44,005 nt of DNA from Stutzerimonas kunmingensis (GTDB taxonomy: Bacteria > Pseudomonadota > Gammaproteobacteria > Pseudomonadales > Pseudomonadaceae): NCBI RefSeq assembly GCF_014764705.1, contig NZ_JACXXG010000032.1, positions 1 to 44,005 on the forward strand, given 5' to 3'. Below are positions 24,817 through 35,545 of the stretch, piece after piece (position 1 is the first letter of the stretch; every line of letters begins with the position of its first letter). The position numbers were made by a program, and so were the translations under genes. The notes under the pieces are model-generated. The model was not told where the DNA came from. It did no database searches and was given only the letters and a program-made list of their open reading frames with translations.

Positions 24817-25611
24817 TCAATGCCCGCCCTTGGGCAGGCTCCAGGGAAAGCAGATCTTCTGCAGCAACCCGATCAGGTGGAACAGCACCAGGCTGATCAC
24901 CACCAGCATCATCAACGCGGCGAAGGCTTGTGGCACCTGGAACATCGACGTGGAGAAGTTGATGAAGTAGCCCAGGCCTTTTTCGGCAGCGACAAACTCG
25001 GCCACCACCGCGCCGATCACTGCCAGGGTGATGGAGATGCGCAGCGCCGAGAACAGGTGTGGAATCGCATAGGGCAGGCGGATATTGCGGTACTCGCGGG
25101 CCTTCGACGCGCCCAGCGAGCGCGACAGTTCCACCAGCTCTTCCGGCGTCGCCAGGAGGCCGGTGACGCAGGACACCACAATGGGGAAGAAGGCGATGAG
25201 GAAGGTGATGAACACCCGCGGCAGGTCGCCGGCGCCCATCACTACCACGATGATCGGTGCTACCGCGACGATGGGCGTGGACTGCACGATCACCAACAGT
25301 GGATAGAGCGTGCGCGACATCACCCGCGAGGACGCCAGGGCGATGGCCAGCGGGATGCCGATCAGAATCGACAGGCCGTAGCCCATCAGCGTCACCCGCA
25401 GGGTGGCAAAGATATGCTCGGCCCAGGCGCCGAGGCCGACCTTCTGCGTCGCCGCGAGAATGGCGCTGGGCGAGGGCAGCACGAAGCTTGGCAGCCTGAG
25501 CAGGCGGCACGCCGCTTCCCACACCAGCAGCAGGACGAGCAGGGCGAGCCAGGGTGCGAAGCGGTCGGCCTGCGCCTTCAGGTGCAGTGCCTTGGGCTTA
25601 ATGGTCGGCAT
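24817..25611 (-). CDS. ABC permease, NitT/TauT type
   Basis: A 264-residue inner-membrane permease of the SsuC/TauC/ThiX group. It has about six hydrophobic segments and the conserved ATPase-coupling loop ELSRSLGASKAREYRNIRLP, then AEFVAAEKGLGYFI near the C-terminus. Start at ATG 25611 overlaps the end of the ATPase gene by 14 bp; an in-frame ATG at 25653 would add a polar stretch. It partners with the ATPase and the binding protein upstream to form one importer. Confidence 0.92.
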   Translation of the reverse strand: MPTIKPKALHLKAQADRFAPWLALLVLLLVWEAACRLLRLPSFVLPSPSAILAATQKVGLGAWAEHIFATLRVTLMGYGLSILIGIPLAIALASSRVMSRTLYPLLVIVQSTPIVAVAPIIVVVMGAGDLPRVFITFLIAFFPIVVSCVTGLLATPEELVELSRSLGASKAREYRNIRLPYAIPHLFSALRISITLAVIGAVVAEFVAAEKGLGYFINFSTSMFQVPQAFAALMMLVVISLVLFHLIGLLQKICFPWSLPKGGH

Positions 25612-26401
25612 GGCGCGAGAAGACCTTGCGGCGGATATGGTTGGCGAGCTCATTGAAACGGGGCTCCGTGAGGGTCTGCATGGACCGCGGGCGCGGCAGG
25701 TCGACGTCGATGATTTCCTGAACGCGGCCGGGGCGTGCCGACATCACCAGGATGCGGTCGGCCAGCAGCAGCGCTTCGGGAATCGAGTGGGTGATGAACA
25801 GCACCGTCTTCGGGCGCTGGGTCCAGATATTCAGCAGCTCCAGGCTCAGCTCGTCGCGGGTCAGGGCGTCGAGTGCCGAGAACGGCTCGTCCATCAGCAG
25901 GATTTCCGGGTCGTGCAGCAACGCCCGAGCGATCGCCGCGCGTTGCTGCATGCCGCCGGAGAGTTCGTCCGGGCGCTTGTTGCCGAATTCCTTGAGCCCC
26001 ACCAGTTCCAGCAGCTCCTCGCCGCGGAGGATCTCTTGGGCGGTGACGCGGCCGTACTTGTGGCGCATGGGGAAGGTCAGGTTGTCGCGGATGTTCAGCC
26101 AGGGCAGCAGCGTCGGCTTCTGGAAGACGATGCCGATCTCGTCGCGCGGGCCGTCCACCGGGCTGCCGTAGATGCTGACCTGGCCGTGGGTCGGTCGCAC
26201 CAGCCCGGCGAGGATGCGCAGTAGCGTGGACTTGCCGCAGCCCGAGGGGCCGAGCACCGCGATGAACTCGTGGCGACCGATGTCGAAGCTGGCGTTGTCC
26301 AGCGCCACCACCTCGCTGCCATCGGAGGAGGTGAAGACCTGGCTGACCCGATCAAAGCTGATGTTGGGGCGCGGCGTGGCGGGCAGGACGGCAGCGTTCA
26401 T
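25598..26401 (-). CDS. ABC ATPase, NitT/TauT type
   Basis: A 267-residue single-domain ATPase of the SsuB/TauB/NrtD group. Walker A GPSGCGKST (about 54-62), Q-loop FQKPTLLPW, signature LSGGMQQRAAIARAL, Walker B ILLMDEPFSALD and the H-loop His in FITHSIPEA are all intact, so it should be active. It begins 4 bp after the binding-protein stop and overlaps the permease start, a tight operon. Confidence 0.94.
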   Translation of the reverse strand: MNAAVLPATPRPNISFDRVSQVFTSSDGSEVVALDNASFDIGRHEFIAVLGPSGCGKSTLLRILAGLVRPTHGQVSIYGSPVDGPRDEIGIVFQKPTLLPWLNIRDNLTFPMRHKYGRVTAQEILRGEELLELVGLKEFGNKRPDELSGGMQQRAAIARALLHDPEILLMDEPFSALDALTRDELSLELLNIWTQRPKTVLFITHSIPEALLLADRILVMSARPGRVQEIIDVDLPRPRSMQTLTEPRFNELANHIRRKVFSRHADH

Positions 26402-26405
26402 GGCT

Positions 26406-27383
26406 TCACTCGCTCAGGCTGGTGTCGATGGCGCTGGCCGGGTCGAGGGCATCGATCCGCATGCCCTGCGCCTTGGCGACCCATTCCCAGGTAGTGGCCA
26501 GGCGCTTGGCGTCGAAACCGGTGCCCTCGGCGGCGCTGATCTCGTTCTGCATCAGCGGTACCGAGGCGGCGAACTGCTCCTCGGCCTGCTGCTGGTCGAC
26601 TTCGGCGACCATCTTCTTCAACGCCGCGGCCGCTGCAGCCGGGTCGGCGATGGCGTTCTTCTGTGCCTGCTGGTAGGCCTTGACGAACTTCTTGGCGACC
26701 TCGGGATGGCTCTGCACGAAGCGCTGCGACGCCACCAGCGACAGGCCGTAGCCCTCGAAGCCGTATTCCGACCAGGGAATGGTCTTCAGCGTCTTGTCCG
26801 CCTCGCCGAGGGCACGGACGAAGCCGGGCGCAACGGTCAGCCAGTTGATGGTGGCGTCCACCTTGCCGGTGGCGAGCATCGGCGCCAGCGCGCCGGGGTC
26901 TAGCTTGAGCAGCTTGACGCTGTTCGGGTCGATGCCATTGCGCTCCAGCAGCAGCGGCCAGACCACGTTGGAGGCAGAGAAGGTCGGGGTGGCCACCGTC
27001 TTGTCGACGATGTCCTTGAAGCTCTCGATGCCCGAGCCTTCGGTGGTGAAGAAGGCGTCCGGCTGCTTGTTGTAGATCGGGGCGACGGCAACTACCGGCA
27101 CCTCGCCCTGGGCCTTGGCCTGCAGCAGCGAGGCCAGGCCGGCAGAGCCGAAGTCCGCGCTGTTGGTGGCCAGCTTGGTCACCACGTCGCTACCACCGCG
27201 GGCACTGGCGATTTCCACTTCGATGCCTTCTGCGGCGAACAGGCCCTGTTCGACACCTAGGTAGATCGCCGCCTTGTCGCCGGCTGGCAACCAGTCGTTG
27301 AGCCAGCGCACCTTGTCGGCGGCCAGGGCGGTTTGGCTGAACAGCGCGAGCAGGGCGCTGGCGACCAGGGTTTTCTTGAACAT
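26406..27383 (-). CDS. NMT1/Thi5-like ABC substrate-binding protein
   Basis: A 325-residue periplasmic binding protein. The signal peptide is MFKKTLVASALLALFSQTALA with cleavage after ALA. The mature chain has WLNDWLPAGDKAAIYLGVEQGLF and GSDVVTKLATNSADFGSAG, typical of the NMT1/Thi5-SsuA superfamily that binds taurine, sulfonates, nitrate, riboflavin or pyrimidine precursors. Start at 27383 has AAGGAG upstream. It lies 50 bp after the hydrolase gene. Together with the deaminase it favours a nitrogen-heterocycle ligand, but that is inference. Confidence 0.92.
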   Translation of the reverse strand: MFKKTLVASALLALFSQTALAADKVRWLNDWLPAGDKAAIYLGVEQGLFAAEGIEVEIASARGGSDVVTKLATNSADFGSAGLASLLQAKAQGEVPVVAVAPIYNKQPDAFFTTEGSGIESFKDIVDKTVATPTFSASNVVWPLLLERNGIDPNSVKLLKLDPGALAPMLATGKVDATINWLTVAPGFVRALGEADKTLKTIPWSEYGFEGYGLSLVASQRFVQSHPEVAKKFVKAYQQAQKNAIADPAAAAAALKKMVAEVDQQQAEEQFAASVPLMQNEISAAEGTGFDAKRLATTWEWVAKAQGMRIDALDPASAIDTSLSE

Positions 27384-27433
27384 GGTGAAGCTCCTTGAAG
27401 GTTCGGCGTGATAAGCGCGATGCAATAAACGGG

Positions 27434-28183
27434 TCAGTGCACCGGATGTGGATGGCGATCGAAGAAATCCACCAGGGCGGCGAGCAGCGCGCCGGGCATG
27501 GCCAGTTGCGGCGCATGCCCGCAATCGAGCACTACCCGCTCGGCCCCAGGCACCAGCTGCTGCATGCGCTGTTGCACCCGTGGCAGCACGGAGCGGTCCT
27601 GCGTGGCTTCGATATACAACCGCGGCAGACGACCGAAACGCTCGGCACTCCAGTGCGCGGCGATGTCGCGGCCACCATCGGGCTGCACCGTCAGGCGGCG
27701 CGCGGCAGCGATCGCGGCCTGTGCCGGTGCATCGTGAAAGAACACCGCGCAGGCGGCATCGCCCGGTACGCGGCTGCCGCCGGGCGCGGCTTCGAGATAA
27801 GGGCCGATGCCGCTGACCTCCGGAAAGTCGCGGGCGAGTTCGGCGCAGAGTTCGCCGAAGCCCATGCCGCTGGGCAGCATCATGCCGGCGACATAGGCGA
27901 CCCCGGCGATGCGCTCGGCATAAGCCTCGGCCACGGCAGTGGCGGTGATGCCGCCGCCGGAATGCGCCACCAGCTGAATCGGACCAGGCAGCGTTTCGAT
28001 CAATGCGCCGACGTGTTCGACATAGCGCTGCAGCGAGACCTCGGCGAGCGGCGTGTCGTCGTGGCCATTGCCCGGCAGATCGACCGCGTGCGGCCTATGT
28101 CCGGCATCGCGCAGGCCATCCTGCAGCGAATCCCAGACCCAGCTACCGGCCCAGGCCCCATGGATGAGGACGATGTCAGCCAT
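27434..28183 (-). CDS. Alpha/beta hydrolase, SABP2/hydroxynitrile-lyase-like
   Basis: A 249-residue soluble alpha/beta hydrolase of the plant-esterase-like (SABP2/MES/HNL) type, judged by the N-terminal VLIHGAWAGSWVWD oxyanion region, nucleophile elbow AHSGGG (Ser about 75), acid in EATQDRSV and the late His in DCGHAPQLAMP. No signal peptide. Its ATG lies inside the end of the oxygenase gene (8-nt overlap), so the two are translationally coupled. It probably opens an ester, lactone or amide produced or imported by the neighbouring genes; the substrate is unknown. Confidence 0.9.
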   Translation of the reverse strand: MADIVLIHGAWAGSWVWDSLQDGLRDAGHRPHAVDLPGNGHDDTPLAEVSLQRYVEHVGALIETLPGPIQLVAHSGGGITATAVAEAYAERIAGVAYVAGMMLPSGMGFGELCAELARDFPEVSGIGPYLEAAPGGSRVPGDAACAVFFHDAPAQAAIAAARRLTVQPDGGRDIAAHWSAERFGRLPRLYIEATQDRSVLPRVQQRMQQLVPGAERVVLDCGHAPQLAMPGALLAALVDFFDRHPHPVH

Positions 28184-29156
28184 AGGTCCTCCGGTACATC
28201 TCGCGGTGGTGTTCTTCCACCGTTACGGCGGGGTAGCGTGGCGACTCGCCCGGTGCGAGGCAGGTCGGCAGGCACTCGACCACATGGTCCGGGTTGCCGC
28301 TGAAGAAGAACGGCACGCTGTAGCGCTCTCGCCCGGAGATATTGACCACCCGGTGCAACGTCGAGCGGTACTGATCGTTGGTCCAGCGGGCGATCATGTC
28401 GCCCAGATTGACCACATAGGTGCCGGGCACGGGCGCTGCGTGTATCCAGCTCTCGCTGTGGCGATCCCAGACCTGCAGGCCGGGGTTCTCGTCCTGCAGA
28501 AGCAGCGTCAGCCCGCCGAAATCGGTATGCGCGCCACAGCCCTTTTCGCCGGGCGCGGCATTGGCCGGCTGCGGCGGGTAGTGCAGCAGGCGCAGGGTGC
28601 TCATGGAGTCGCGGCAGAAGCCGGCGAAATGTTCCTCCGGCAGTTGCAGCGAGAGCGCGATGGCGCCCATCAGCCGTGCCGCGAGGGCGTTCATCGCATC
28701 GCGATAGCGCTCCATGGTCGGGCGGAAGTCCGCAAGCTCGCTCGGCCACTGATTGGCACCGTGATTGAAGCGCCCGGCCAATACCCGTGGGTCGTCCTCG
28801 GCCAGCTCCTCGCCGATATAGAAGCCTTCCTTGAGATCGGCCGGCGCACCGGCTTCCAGCACCTGACCTCGCAACGGCTCATAGCCGCGATTGGCGTTCG
28901 AGAACACCTTGTCCAGCGCACGCTTGCCTGCTTCCGGCTGGGAAAAGAAGGCCCGCGCCTGCTCGAACACCGCCTGTTGTAGCGCCGGGTCGACGCCGTG
29001 GTTGGCGACGCAGAAGAAGCCGACCTCGCGACAGGCCGCGCCGATGCGTTCGGCCACGGCAGTGCGCTCGGCAAGGTCGGGAGAAAACAGCCCGGCGATA
29101 TCGATCAGCGGCAGCGCGGCGGCTTCGAGATGGCGGGCACAAAGGGATTCATTCAT
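28176..29156 (-). CDS. Isopenicillin N synthase-like 2OG-Fe(II) oxygenase
   Basis: A 326-residue cytoplasmic dioxygenase. The N-terminal DIOX_N region (LPLIDIAGLFSPDL, then CREVGFFCVANHGVD) precedes the double-stranded beta helix, where the iron ligands His210, Asp212 (AHTDFGG) and His268 (STLHRVVN) and the 2-oxoglutarate pair Arg278/Ser280 (RYS) are visible. It should couple 2OG and O2 to hydroxylation or ring opening of a small molecule. Related IPNS-like enzymes sit beside purine or adenine deaminases in other pseudomonads (recalled, not checked). First gene of the six-gene cluster; start ATG 29156 has a weak ribosome site. Confidence 0.92.
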   Translation of the reverse strand: MNESLCARHLEAAALPLIDIAGLFSPDLAERTAVAERIGAACREVGFFCVANHGVDPALQQAVFEQARAFFSQPEAGKRALDKVFSNANRGYEPLRGQVLEAGAPADLKEGFYIGEELAEDDPRVLAGRFNHGANQWPSELADFRPTMERYRDAMNALAARLMGAIALSLQLPEEHFAGFCRDSMSTLRLLHYPPQPANAAPGEKGCGAHTDFGGLTLLLQDENPGLQVWDRHSESWIHAAPVPGTYVVNLGDMIARWTNDQYRSTLHRVVNISGRERYSVPFFFSGNPDHVVECLPTCLAPGESPRYPAVTVEEHHREMYRRTYG

Positions 29157-29268
29157 GGCTCGATCCTGCTCTGCCGACGCGGAATGGCGGTCGGCGAGCG
29201 CAGTATCAAACCGAGCCGACTGTGCGCAGAAGCAGAGAATATCGAGCAAGCTGATGCCGTTTCGGCAG

Positions 29269-29302
29269 CACCTTCCGCCGCTTCAAAAAGAGGCGGAAGG
29301 TG
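29269..29302. promoter_or_regulatory. Palindrome upstream of the oxygenase cluster
   Basis: A perfect 11-bp inverted repeat (CACCTTCCGCC / GGCGGAAGGTG) with a 12-nt A-rich loop lies 113 bp upstream of the oxygenase start. Immediately left is a smaller TGCCG-TTT-CGGCA hairpin (29256-29268). It may be a regulator site or leader hairpin for the minus-strand cluster. Nothing else recognisable was found in 29157-29435. Confidence 0.4.
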
Positions 29303-29435
29303 GTCCTGAAAGGTGCACTGCAAGGGGCCGGCGTTGTGTCGTTTTCAAATCTGACGCAGAAATATGCGACGTTCGCGCACCATATAGGTGCGGTTATCCC
29401 GCCGCAGAAAAGGCAATTATTTTTTCGGGCAAACA

Positions 29436-29462
29436 GGAAGGCGTCAGTCATGAGCGCCTTCC
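29436..29462 (-). terminator. Terminator after the membrane hybrid kinase
   Basis: Eight-bp arms (GGAAGGCG / CGCCTTCC) with an 11-nt loop start 9 nt past the stop codon of the minus-strand kinase. On that strand the stem is followed by TGTTTG, a weak T-rich tail. It is a plausible end for the KaiC-kinase transcript. Confidence 0.45.
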
Positions 29463-29470
29463 GCCTCGCT

Positions 29471-31678
29471 CTAGGGTGTGTTGACCGCGTCGATAAGGGC
29501 CTCGGCTAGGGTCTGGCTGGTGAAGGGTTTGGCTAGCACACGCAGCCCGTGCTCGGCAGCGAGACGCTCGGTGTAGCCTGTCGCGAGGATGATAGGCAGT
29601 TCGGGATACAGGCCTTGCGCTTCCGCCGCAAGACCAACCCCGTCCAGCCGTCCGGGCATGACGATATCCGAAAGAAGCACATCGATAGGCGGGCGTGTGT
29701 CATCGGCGAGCCTGGCCAGGGCTGAATCCGCGTCCTGCGCCTCGTCGACCAAATAGCCCAGTTCCTCAAGCATCGACATCACCACCTCGCGCACCTCGGC
29801 GTCGTCGTCGACCAGGAGCACCCGTGTAGTTCGGTTGGCACGTTCCGGTGCCTTCTCTACCGGGCCAGCCGGTTCGCTGCGGTGTTCGACGCGTGGCAGC
29901 AGGAGACGGACGCGGGTGCCCCTGCCGACTTCGCTGTCGATCGCTACCGCGCCGCCTGATTGGTGGGCGAAGCCATAGACCTGCGCCAGACCGAGGCCCG
30001 TTCCCTCGCCGATGGCCTTGGTTGTGAAGAAAGGCTCGAATGCCCGCGCCTGGACCTCCTTGCTCATTCCACAGCCTGTGTCGAGGACGTCGACGGCGAG
30101 ATAGTTCCTTGTCCCCAGGCTTGGCAGGGCGATGTCTCCATGCGCCACGTCGTGCAGGCTGATGCTCAACGGACCGCCGTCTGGCATGGCGTCCCGTGCA
30201 TTGATCGCCAGGTTGAGGATGGCCAGCTCGCATTGCACCGGGTCCAGCGCCGCCGGCCAGGGGCGGTCCGGCAAGTCGAGCTGTAGAACGACGTTATTGG
30301 GCAACGCGCCGGTCAGCAGTTCGTGCATGCCGAGAATCAATGCGCGCAAGTCGAGCTGCTCGACATCTCCAGTGCGGTTTCGACTGAAGGTCATCAGGTG
30401 CCGCGTAAGGCGGGTCGCCCGTTGAGCCGAACGCTGGCATGCCTCGATGGCGCGCTTGGCTCGGGGGTTTGGACTCAGCATGTCGGCCAGCTGCAAGCCG
30501 ACGGTCATGCTTTGCAGAAGGTTATTGAACTCGTGCGATATACCCGCGGTGAGGTTGCCCAGCGCTTCAAGTTTCTGGCCCTGCAGCAGCGCCCGATGCG
30601 AGCGTTCGGCCTGGGCGACGGCTTCCTCGACCCGCTCTGCCATTTCCTGGCTCGAGCGGTGAATGGTCTTGCTGGCCTGGGCAAGTACCTGCGCGGTCCG
30701 GTCGGTCTCGTCCATGCCGGTCCGAGGTGCCTCGAAGACTTCCCCTCGGGCTAAGGCACCGGCTGCCTGGTCGAGTTGAGTCAAGGGGCGGGTGATGGTG
30801 CGGCCGAGCGCAATGGCCAGTCCGATCGCCGCCGCGAGCACCAGCAGGATGCCGATGGCCGCGGTTCCGATGGGCTTCAATACGCTTGCGAGCAGGTCCT
30901 CACGGGGAATGCCGATCAGTACCGTCCAGCCTGAACTTTCACCACGGCTGATAAAAGAAACCACGCGTTGATTGTCGCGGGTGACGGAAATCAGCTTGCC
31001 TTGGCGAGTCGCTAGCCCGCGCAAATCGGCGACGAAGTTGTCGTCCGCGGCTTCACCTACATGTCTGCTGGGGTCCCGGGTGCGCGCAACGATAGTGTGT
31101 GTCTGGTCCAGAACGGCACCAAGCCAGCGCTCGGGAAGCTCCTGAGCTTGCAGCAGGGCTTCGATGCGGCTGACCGGAAACTTCATGGTCAGGTAGTAGA
31201 CGACTCGGCCGTCACGCATCACCGGGCGGTGAATGGCGACGCTGTGCACGCGCGTCAACGGGTCGCGAAACATCGGACTGACGTCTAGCAGCGGGGTGTT
31301 CTCGAAGCCTGGCAGGCTCGGTGGCATCGGCAACGGCGCGCCAAAAGGGTAGTCCGTATCAGCCAGGGGCACGCCGTTCGGGTCGAATATGGTTACGCCG
31401 GTGGCTATCGGTTGAACGGTCTGCTGTAGACGTTCATGAAACGCACGCAGATCGCCACTCACCAGTGTTGGCGAGGCGGCCAGCGTCGTGACCACTGCGC
31501 CGAAGCGATCAAGTTCGCGCTCAACGGCAAGACTTACGCCGCGCGTGGTCTCGTACATACTTTGGTCGATCTGCTGTGATTGCGCTCGGTAAACCGAATA
31601 GGTTGCAAACAGCGCGAAGGCCAGCGCCGGTGCGATGACGGCGATGACCAGCCAGATAAGACGGGCGCGTATCGACAC
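29471..31678 (-). CDS. Membrane-bound hybrid histidine kinase
   Basis: A 735-residue sensor kinase starting at GTG 31678 (AGGA upstream; a TTG at 31702 is also open). Order: TM helix 1 (about 6-28), extracytoplasmic Cache-like sensor (about 30-265), TM helix 2 (about 267-291), HAMP (about 289-342), short coiled coil, HisKA with phospho-His382 in GISHEFNNLL, HATPase with N-box NLAINARDAMPDGG and G-box GEGTGLGLAQVYGF, then a receiver with phospho-Asp671 (LLSDIVMPG). This is the HWE-distinct, NtrB-like type common in hybrid kinases of pseudomonads. It is 237 bp downstream of the other hybrid kinase and may share its transcript. No DNA-binding output is attached, so phosphate must pass on or be drained. 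Confidence 0.93.
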   Translation of the reverse strand: MSIRARLIWLVIAVIAPALAFALFATYSVYRAQSQQIDQSMYETTRGVSLAVERELDRFGAVVTTLAASPTLVSGDLRAFHERLQQTVQPIATGVTIFDPNGVPLADTDYPFGAPLPMPPSLPGFENTPLLDVSPMFRDPLTRVHSVAIHRPVMRDGRVVYYLTMKFPVSRIEALLQAQELPERWLGAVLDQTHTIVARTRDPSRHVGEAADDNFVADLRGLATRQGKLISVTRDNQRVVSFISRGESSGWTVLIGIPREDLLASVLKPIGTAAIGILLVLAAAIGLAIALGRTITRPLTQLDQAAGALARGEVFEAPRTGMDETDRTAQVLAQASKTIHRSSQEMAERVEEAVAQAERSHRALLQGQKLEALGNLTAGISHEFNNLLQSMTVGLQLADMLSPNPRAKRAIEACQRSAQRATRLTRHLMTFSRNRTGDVEQLDLRALILGMHELLTGALPNNVVLQLDLPDRPWPAALDPVQCELAILNLAINARDAMPDGGPLSISLHDVAHGDIALPSLGTRNYLAVDVLDTGCGMSKEVQARAFEPFFTTKAIGEGTGLGLAQVYGFAHQSGGAVAIDSEVGRGTRVRLLLPRVEHRSEPAGPVEKAPERANRTTRVLLVDDDAEVREVVMSMLEELGYLVDEAQDADSALARLADDTRPPIDVLLSDIVMPGRLDGVGLAAEAQGLYPELPIILATGYTERLAAEHGLRVLAKPFTSQTLAEALIDAVNTP

Positions 31679-31915
31679 GAAGCAAGTTCCTGATCGGAGC
31701 AAGAGTCAATGCGGGTTCGGCATCATGTATGAGCCCGTTGCTTTCGTAGGGCCTAGTCAGAAGACCGCAGGCGCGCCGGCTTGTTACGACGTTACAGACC
31801 AATGACGGCATCGAACCAACCGAACTTCAGCGGGAACACCTGCGCGTCGCCTCGGCTGAAGGTGGGCTGACGGATTGACCGACCCGCCTGGAACGCCCCG
31901 TAAGGAAGGGGTGGA

Positions 31916-33584
<1,669 letters not shown>

Positions 33585-33601
<17 letters not shown>

Positions 33602-35111
33602 GCTCGTCTGTCAGTAGCTGAGTCGCATCACCGGTGTATTCCGGTGTGCCCGATAGGATGCCGCTGAAGTGGCTGAGCGGCGGCCCGACCTCGAGGCCGG
33701 CGCTACTGAGGCGGTACTCACGGACGGTGGTTTCATGCCGTCCGCTGCGCTTTTTCACCACTGACAACGCCCGGCGAACGACGCCGGCATGCTCGAAGTA
33801 GCGCTGCATGATAACCGCATCGCTGAGATAGCTGATATCCACAGGCGTATCCATTGGGCCGACCAGGCCATGCTGGGCGAGCACCATGATGCTGATCACG
33901 CCTTTCTGGCCCAGATAACTCAACAGCTCGTGCATCTGCAGAATCAGGAATCGGCCATCAGGCATCGCGTGCAGATAGCCGTTGAGGCTGTCCAGAATCA
34001 CCAGGCGGGCCCCCCGCACCTCTACGCTCTGGCGGACCGCGGCGGTGAACTCGCCGGGCGACAGCTCGGCCGGGTCGACCTGTTGCAGATGCAGCAGCCC
34101 CTGTTCGATCCACGGTTCCATGGGCAGCCCCAGCGCCCGGCCGCGCGCCAGCAGCGTGGCGATGTTTTCGTCAAAGACGAAGAAGGCGACCTGCTCGCCG
34201 CGTTTGCACGCCGCGACCGCATAGCTCAAGGCCAGCGAGGATTTGCCCACACCGGCAGCGCCGACCAGCAGCGCGTTGGTGCCGCGTTCCAGGCCGCCAC
34301 CCAGCATCTTGTCCAGTGCCGGATTACCGGACGAGGCCAGCTCGCCGGAGAAGGACGAGTGGTGCTCGGCGGCGATGAGCCGGGGATAGATCTGCAGGCC
34401 GCCCTTGCGGATGGCGAAGTCGTGGTAACCGCCGCGAAACTGGATGCCTCGCATCTTGATCACCCGCAGACGCCTGCGCTCGGCACCGTAGTCGATTGCC
34501 AGCTGCTCCAGCATGACCACGCCGTGGGAGATGGAATGCAGTTGCAGGTCGCCCACTTCCGAAGTCTGGTCGTCGAGCAGGATCACCGTGCAGTTGCGGG
34601 TGGTGAAGAAATGCTTGAGCGCCAAAACCTGCCGGCGGTAGCGCAGAGGGCTTTGCGCCAGCAGGCGCATTTCCGAGAGGCTGTCGAAGATCACGCGACT
34701 CGGATTGGTTTCGGTGACCCGATCGAACACCTGCTGCGTGGTTTCACTCAGCTCCATCTCCACGGGGTGCAGCACCGTCAGTTCCAGGTCCGGGTCCAGG
34801 CTGGTTTCCGGCGTGACCAGCTCGAACACATCGATACCGTCGAGGGACCAGCCGTGCCGCTTGGCGACCAGCTCCAGTTCGTCCTTGGTTTCCGAGAGGG
34901 TTACATAGAGAACGCGCTCGCCCTGGCGGACCCCTTCGAGCAGGAACTGCAGCGCAATGGTGGTCTTGCCCGAGCCCGGGCTACCTTCGTACAGGTACAT
35001 GCGGTTGGGATCGAGGCCGCCGCCGAGAATGTCATCCAGCCCCTCGCTGCCAGTGGAAATGCGAGGGGGTTCATCGTCTGGTTGGAAGGAAAGATTAGTG
35101 AAATCGGTCAT
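33585..35111 (-). CDS. KaiC-like double RecA-domain ATPase
   Basis: A 508-residue protein with two RecA/KaiC domains. CI: Walker A GSPGSGKT 43-50, Walker B around Asp143. CII: Walker A GAAGVGKS 284-291, Walker B around Asp374. Compared from memory with cyanobacterial KaiC, the paired catalytic glutamates read Ser73-Glu74 in CI and Asp314-Glu315 in CII. The phosphosite pair Ser-Thr (HIST in KaiC) reads Ser427-Tyr428 (DISYLSD). It is probably a hexameric ATP-driven switch, perhaps with single-site autophosphorylation. No KaiA or KaiB gene is near. AAGGAGA precedes the ATG. It leads the kinase operon. Redox, stress or light-linked signalling is possible; true clock function is unlikely without KaiB. 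Confidence 0.93.
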
Positions 35112-35492
35112 TCCGTTCTCCTTAACGCAGGCGCCGCTGCGTGCTTCGTTCCCACTCCTGCATGTCCATATCAGGACGAAGGCGGAGGGGAACAGGCCCG
35201 TTTCTCGCCTGGTGGGCAGGTCGGGCTGAATGCCGCTCGAATCGTCGCCTGATGCGCTTCTGATGTGCCGAAAATTGCGCGTTTGGCGGTCGACGTTCGA
35301 GGGGCGCAGTCATTTAATCCGACTCGCCAGCCGCCTGCCCGTTCCGCATGAGTGTGCTCGGCACCTCCGCTGCAGCGCGCTCTGCAGGCGGCGCGACCAT
35401 CTGCTGCGCGGTCCCCCCGGGCGCTTCGCTCGTTGCCCTTGAGCTACTTCGAACCCCTCCGCTGCGCAACAGACTGCAACCATTGAACCTTG

Positions 35493-35519
35493 GATCATGG
35501 GCCGGGCTGCCCCATGATC
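35493..35519. promoter_or_regulatory. Palindrome upstream of the AarF-like gene
   Basis: A perfect 9-bp inverted repeat (GATCATGGG / CCCATGATC) with a 9-nt GC-rich loop ends 26 bp before the AarF-like start codon. It could be an operator or a leader hairpin. The remainder of the 35112-35545 divergent gap shows no other feature apart from the KaiC ribosome site. Confidence 0.4.
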
Positions 35520-35545
35520 AGCCTTTGCCTTTGCGGGTCGCCTGC

